This document shows positions 60,101 through 64,000 of a stretch of DNA of 64,000 bases, one piece after another. The notes beneath the pieces are model-generated. The model was not told where the DNA came from. It was given only the letters and a program-made list of their open reading frames with translations, and made no database searches. Position 1 is the first letter of the stretch. The number at the start of each line of letters is the position of its first letter. Position numbers and translations under genes: made by a program. Source of the stretch: Daldinia sp. FL1419 (lineage: Eukaryota; Ascomycota; Sordariomycetes; Xylariales; Hypoxylaceae); contig MU623474.1 in the NCBI GenBank assembly GCA_025201765.1, forward strand, positions 31,918 to 95,917. The letters are read 5' to 3'.

Positions 60101-63100
60101 CATTTATATTAAGTATTTTTATATTATTAGTAAATCTTTTTAATAAATTTTTTTTATTTATAATTCCTATAATTTTATTTAATTTTTTTATATTTATAAT
60201 AATTAAATTATTCATTTATATCTTAATATATTTTATTATGGCTTGGTTTATATTAAAATGTAAAGATTGAAATGTAAAGTTTTTCTAAATTGTTTATTTA
60301 AGTAAAGTTTTGTAAATATTTAATTTTGGAGTATTTGGAAATTTTATAAGTTTTTTTATATTATTTTTTAATATTAAATTTGTGATGTGTGTTATGGATT
60401 TTTTAAATATTAGTGCCTTTTTTAATTATATTTTTTATAAATATTGGAAAATTTTTTTAAAGAAGTATTTGATTGTTTTAAATTTTTTTTATTATTTAAG
60501 AAGATTATTGAATTCTTTAGTTTCATATTTATTTATATCTTTATAATTTTTATTATGTTTTTGTAATATGGTATTTTTATTAAAATAGGTTTTATAAATC
60601 TTTTGATCTTTAATTATATCATTTTTGGATTTTTATAGTAAATTGAAGTTATTATTAATAAATTTTAATTTTATTAAAAATATTTGGGATAAATCTTCCC
60701 ATATTTTTAATAGAATCTATTACATCCATTTAACAAATGCTTCTTAAAAAATAAATAAAATAAAATAGATTGTAATATTTTGATTATATAATTTATTATT
60801 ATTAAATATTAAAGGTAAGGAGTTTATTAAAAAAAAAATAAAAATCTTTATATTATTTTATTTAAAATAAATAATTTTCTAGTAGAATTAATTATCTTTT
60901 ATTAATCCATCAAATATTACTTTATATAATTGTAAACCTTTGAATATAAGTTTTAATATAATGTTGATAATAGAAATATATTTATATAAATATATATTTT
61001 TTAATAATGGCTTTTAATATATATAAATCTTAAAGATATTTGATTTATAATTATTTTTATCAAAAAATAAAGATTTGTTTATTTAAAAACCTCTATCGCC
61101 ATCAGAGTAATTCCTAGCAAATTTGTGTAAATGTGATTACCTGTACCAAATGATAAAATAGATTATATTGGAATATAATTAACATTATTTTTTTAAAGAG
61201 TAATAATACATATTATAATTAAGTAAATAATTATATACTTTAATAAATAATAATTCTTATTAAGAAAAAATTTAATTTGAAATTTGTATCATAATTCTTT
61301 AAACTTTTTCAATTTTATTATTATTTTCTTGATTATAATAACTTATAATAATTTAATTTAAAAATAAAGTTATAAGTATAAATCTTTAATAAAAAAGCAT
61401 TTTTAATTTTATAGTATAGTTTGTAATATAGTATAAGAACACTAAAGTTTAGGTAATAATATAAATTAATAAAAAGTTGTAATTATATCACATAATTATA
61501 ACCATAACTTTATTCTATTATATATAATTATTAAAATTTCTTTTAATATAAAAAACCTTATTATTATTAATATATATATTTTTAATTTTTTTTTAAGATT
61601 ACCCAAAATAACATCTATTTAATTTATTTATTTTTTTATATTTTTAGTATATTATTATATATTAATGGATTTATACTACAATTATTACATATTGGGCTTT
61701 ATTTTTCTATTTTTTTTTTAATTTATAAATATTATTATATAAGTTTTTGGATGATTTAAAACATATCTTACTAAAATAATAAAATTTTTTATTTAAAATA
61801 ATGTAATTAAAACCTTCTTAAAAATATTTATTAATCCATTTTAAAAATTTATTAATTTCTTTTTATTTATTATTTCCTACTAAATCTTCCATCATCTTTT
61901 CCATACCAATATTATTATAGTACTATAAAAAATTATAAAAATGAAATGTATTTTATTTGTTCATTTCCAAAATTCTAAAATATTAATTAATTAAATTAAA
62001 TATTTTATTTTTAAAATAAACTTTAATAATATATTCAAAAAAAACATCTATATAAATATAAAATTATATTATAAAAGATACCAGATCTTAATTTATTTCT
62101 TTTATTAAAGATTTATTAATAAGTACTAACTTTTTTTCCATTTATTACTTTAATTTTTTTAAATATTTATTTCTTTAAAATTTCTAATTAATTTTTATAT
62201 AAATTAGTAATATTATATTATTAGGGTTATTTATAAATTAAATAATAGGTATTTTATATTATATAATTATATTTTTTAATTTATTATATTATAAGATTTT
62301 TTTTTTATTAAAAAATAATTGTTAGTATTTATAAATAGTAATTTTTTTTAATAATAATTTTATTTTAAAATTATTAATTTAATAATTTATTTAAAAATCT
62401 TCTCCAACTTACTATAATTATTTTTTTATAAATAAATTGTAAATTTCAATTATCTTATAAAAGGTCTTTTTATTCATATATATTTAATTAATATATGTAT
62501 TATTATTTTTAATTATTTAATTAAATATAAAGAAAGAGAATATTGGATGTATAATAATATTAATTCTATATTAGAATAATTTAATAAATATTTATTTATA
62601 GAAATTTATTAATTTTTATATATTTTATTTTATATGGTATATAAAGGCATTATTTTTTAATAGATAAAAAGAATATTTATTTATATTTATAAAATAAAAT
62701 TCTTTTTTTTAAAAGTGGTTAATTTATTTTTTTTAATTTGATTTATTGTAATAAAGTTATTTTAATTATATAAAAAGAATGTTATAAAAGTGCTTATGAA
62801 ATAGTGAAGATTTTGGATATTTAAAAATTTGGATTTAAATAATATCTTTATGTATGGTTAATTATTAATAATTTCTTTAAAAAATTTGGGTTTATTAGTA
62901 ATGTTATTATTTAATGATTTTTTATTACAAATAATTTGGTAAATAAATCTTATTTTTTAAAAATTATTTATTTTATTATTATTTAAATTAAAAAATTCTA
63001 AAGAATTTATGAATAATAATTTTTTTTGGATATCCTATCTTCCTTTAATAAATAATATTTTAATTTTTATAAGATCTTCTTTTATTATATTTTCTATATT

Positions 63101-64000
63101 TAAATTAATTTTTTATTTTAATTTATTAATTATTTTTTTATTTAAAACATTATAAAATGTTGGTAAAAGATCCCTTTATTAAAAGATATAAATAACCCAT
63201 TTTATTAATTTTTTTTTAATATTAGAAATATATTATATTAAAATTAATAAGGTATTTAAAATTATTTTATCTTTTCTTATTGATTACTAATCCCAAAATT
63301 ATTTATTTAAAGGAATTTTAATATATAAATAATTATTCATTTTTAATTATAATAAAATTTTTTTTAATATAGATTTTTTAAATCTAAAAAATGATAAAAA
63401 ATCTTTTTTAATAAATTTATTAAGATTATATTATATTATAATAATTTTATTTAAAATATTTTTAATTAAATAAGATAAAATATTAGTTATTTAAAAAATA
63501 TTATTTATAAAAATAATTATATAACCTAAAACCTTTTTATATAAAATCTTATTAAATTAATTATTTAAAAAATTAAAAAAAAATTTAATAATTATTATAA
63601 AGGTATATTTTATTATTAGAAATTACTTTTTAAATAGGTATAAATCTTCAATTTCTATTAAATATAAATAAATATAAAATATCTATAATATAAATAATTA
63701 ACAATTTAAAAAGAATTTCTTTAAAAATATGGCTAATTAATAAATTATATATATTAAAATTAAATACAATATTTTTAAAAAATATTTGATATAATTAAAT
63801 CAATATAATATTTCTTTAAAATTCATAAAAAATACCTCCTTTAATTTTAATATAAACCTTAATAAAAAATATTCCCATAACTCTTCTTTAATATTTTAAA
63901 TTAAATATTACATTAAATAAAATTAATATTATTTTAAAAAGAACTTTTTTTTAATATAAATATAATACTAAAATTGTAAAATATATATTATTTTATTAAA
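54150..64000. mobile_element. AT-rich block, probable RIP-degraded repeat DNA
   Basis: Nearly 10 kb, reaching the window's end, made almost only of A and T, with TpA very frequent and CpG almost absent. This is what repeat-induced point mutation (C to T changes on duplicated DNA, mainly at CpA) leaves behind in ascomycetes. No long open frame or recognisable transposase, reverse transcriptase or LTR survives, so the element type cannot be named. Composition is not uniform: 54241-55200 holds only about six G while C is common; 58801-59280 holds only about five C while G is common. Alternative: a centromere-type or other AT isochore; these too are usually RIP-mutated transposons in this group. 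Confidence 0.8.
56158..56335. repeat. 12-base minisatellite reading as Asn-rich tetrapeptides
   Basis: About 14 degenerate copies of a 12-base unit close to AATAACAAATCT / AATAATAAATTT. In one plus-strand frame the run stays open and reads as repeated N-N-K-S/F and N-N-P-F. It lies inside the AT-rich block and may be the mutated trace of a coding tandem repeat of a transposon or gene. Confidence 0.7.

Noticed and set aside
54150..64000. Mitochondrial DNA insertion as source of the AT block
   Set aside because: No mitochondrial gene, tRNA or long frame is visible, and the near absence of one of G or C on alternate strands fits RIP-type decay better.

Overview
The window is nuclear DNA of a filamentous ascomycete (Pezizomycotina, most likely a Sordariomycete). 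Genes are broken by short introns of about 50-100 bases with GTAAGT/GTATGT-type donors, CTAAC/CTGAC branch sites and AG acceptors. Its typical fungal genes include atg13, Zn2Cys6 and C2H2 regulators and secreted glycoside hydrolases. The right end is an extremely AT-rich block of the kind left by repeat-induced point mutation (RIP). Exon limits given here were read by eye from splice signals, reading frame and family resemblance. In the multi-exon models whose exons I list, the summed exon length is a whole number of codons.

Layout. 1-2814 (-): atg13, autophagy, running off the left edge. 5544-7199 (-): secreted GH125 alpha-mannosidase. 8411-9292 (-): secreted GH75 chitosanase. 10555-11241 (+): small conserved fungal protein. 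12012-12545 (-): possible remnant of an aminoglycoside-phosphotransferase-like gene. 14290-15445 (+): secreted DUF1996 protein. 15903-18267 (-): Zn2Cys6 regulator. 20016-22777 (+): membrane-anchored GH92 alpha-mannosidase. 23059-23130 (-): tRNA-Asp(GTC). 23590-25364 (-): DUF2461 protein. 26291-29510 (-): C2H2/fungal_trans regulator, preceded by about 6 kb without a gene. 35696-38437 (+): secreted GH55 beta-1,3-glucanase. 38727-39709 (-): phytanoyl-CoA dioxygenase-like enzyme. 40540-41820 (-): four-helix membrane protein. 42852-43649 (-): EFM7/NNT1-type methyltransferase. 44948-45503 (+): QCR8, a complex III subunit split over four small exons.

From about 45.5 kb the character changes. Gene density falls, and what remains is a small 87-residue protein gene (46794-47168, -), an intronless atypical protein kinase (48789-50624, +), a tiny candidate gene (51193-51421, -) and a seven-exon CorA-like transporter (52064-53795, +). 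About 350 bases beyond the transporter, near 54150, the sequence turns into a decayed AT block that continues to the window's end. It contains a 12-bp Asn-coding minisatellite and two parts with opposite strand bias (one almost free of G, one almost free of C).

Five proteins fit extracellular or secretory-pathway carbohydrate work: two alpha-mannosidases, a chitosanase, a beta-1,3-glucanase and a DUF1996 protein. They cover mannan or N-glycan, chitosan and beta-glucan, the main polymers of fungal walls. They alternate with unrelated housekeeping genes, so this is a loose neighbourhood rather than a proven cluster. No secondary-metabolite backbone gene, CRISPR array or intact transposase was found.
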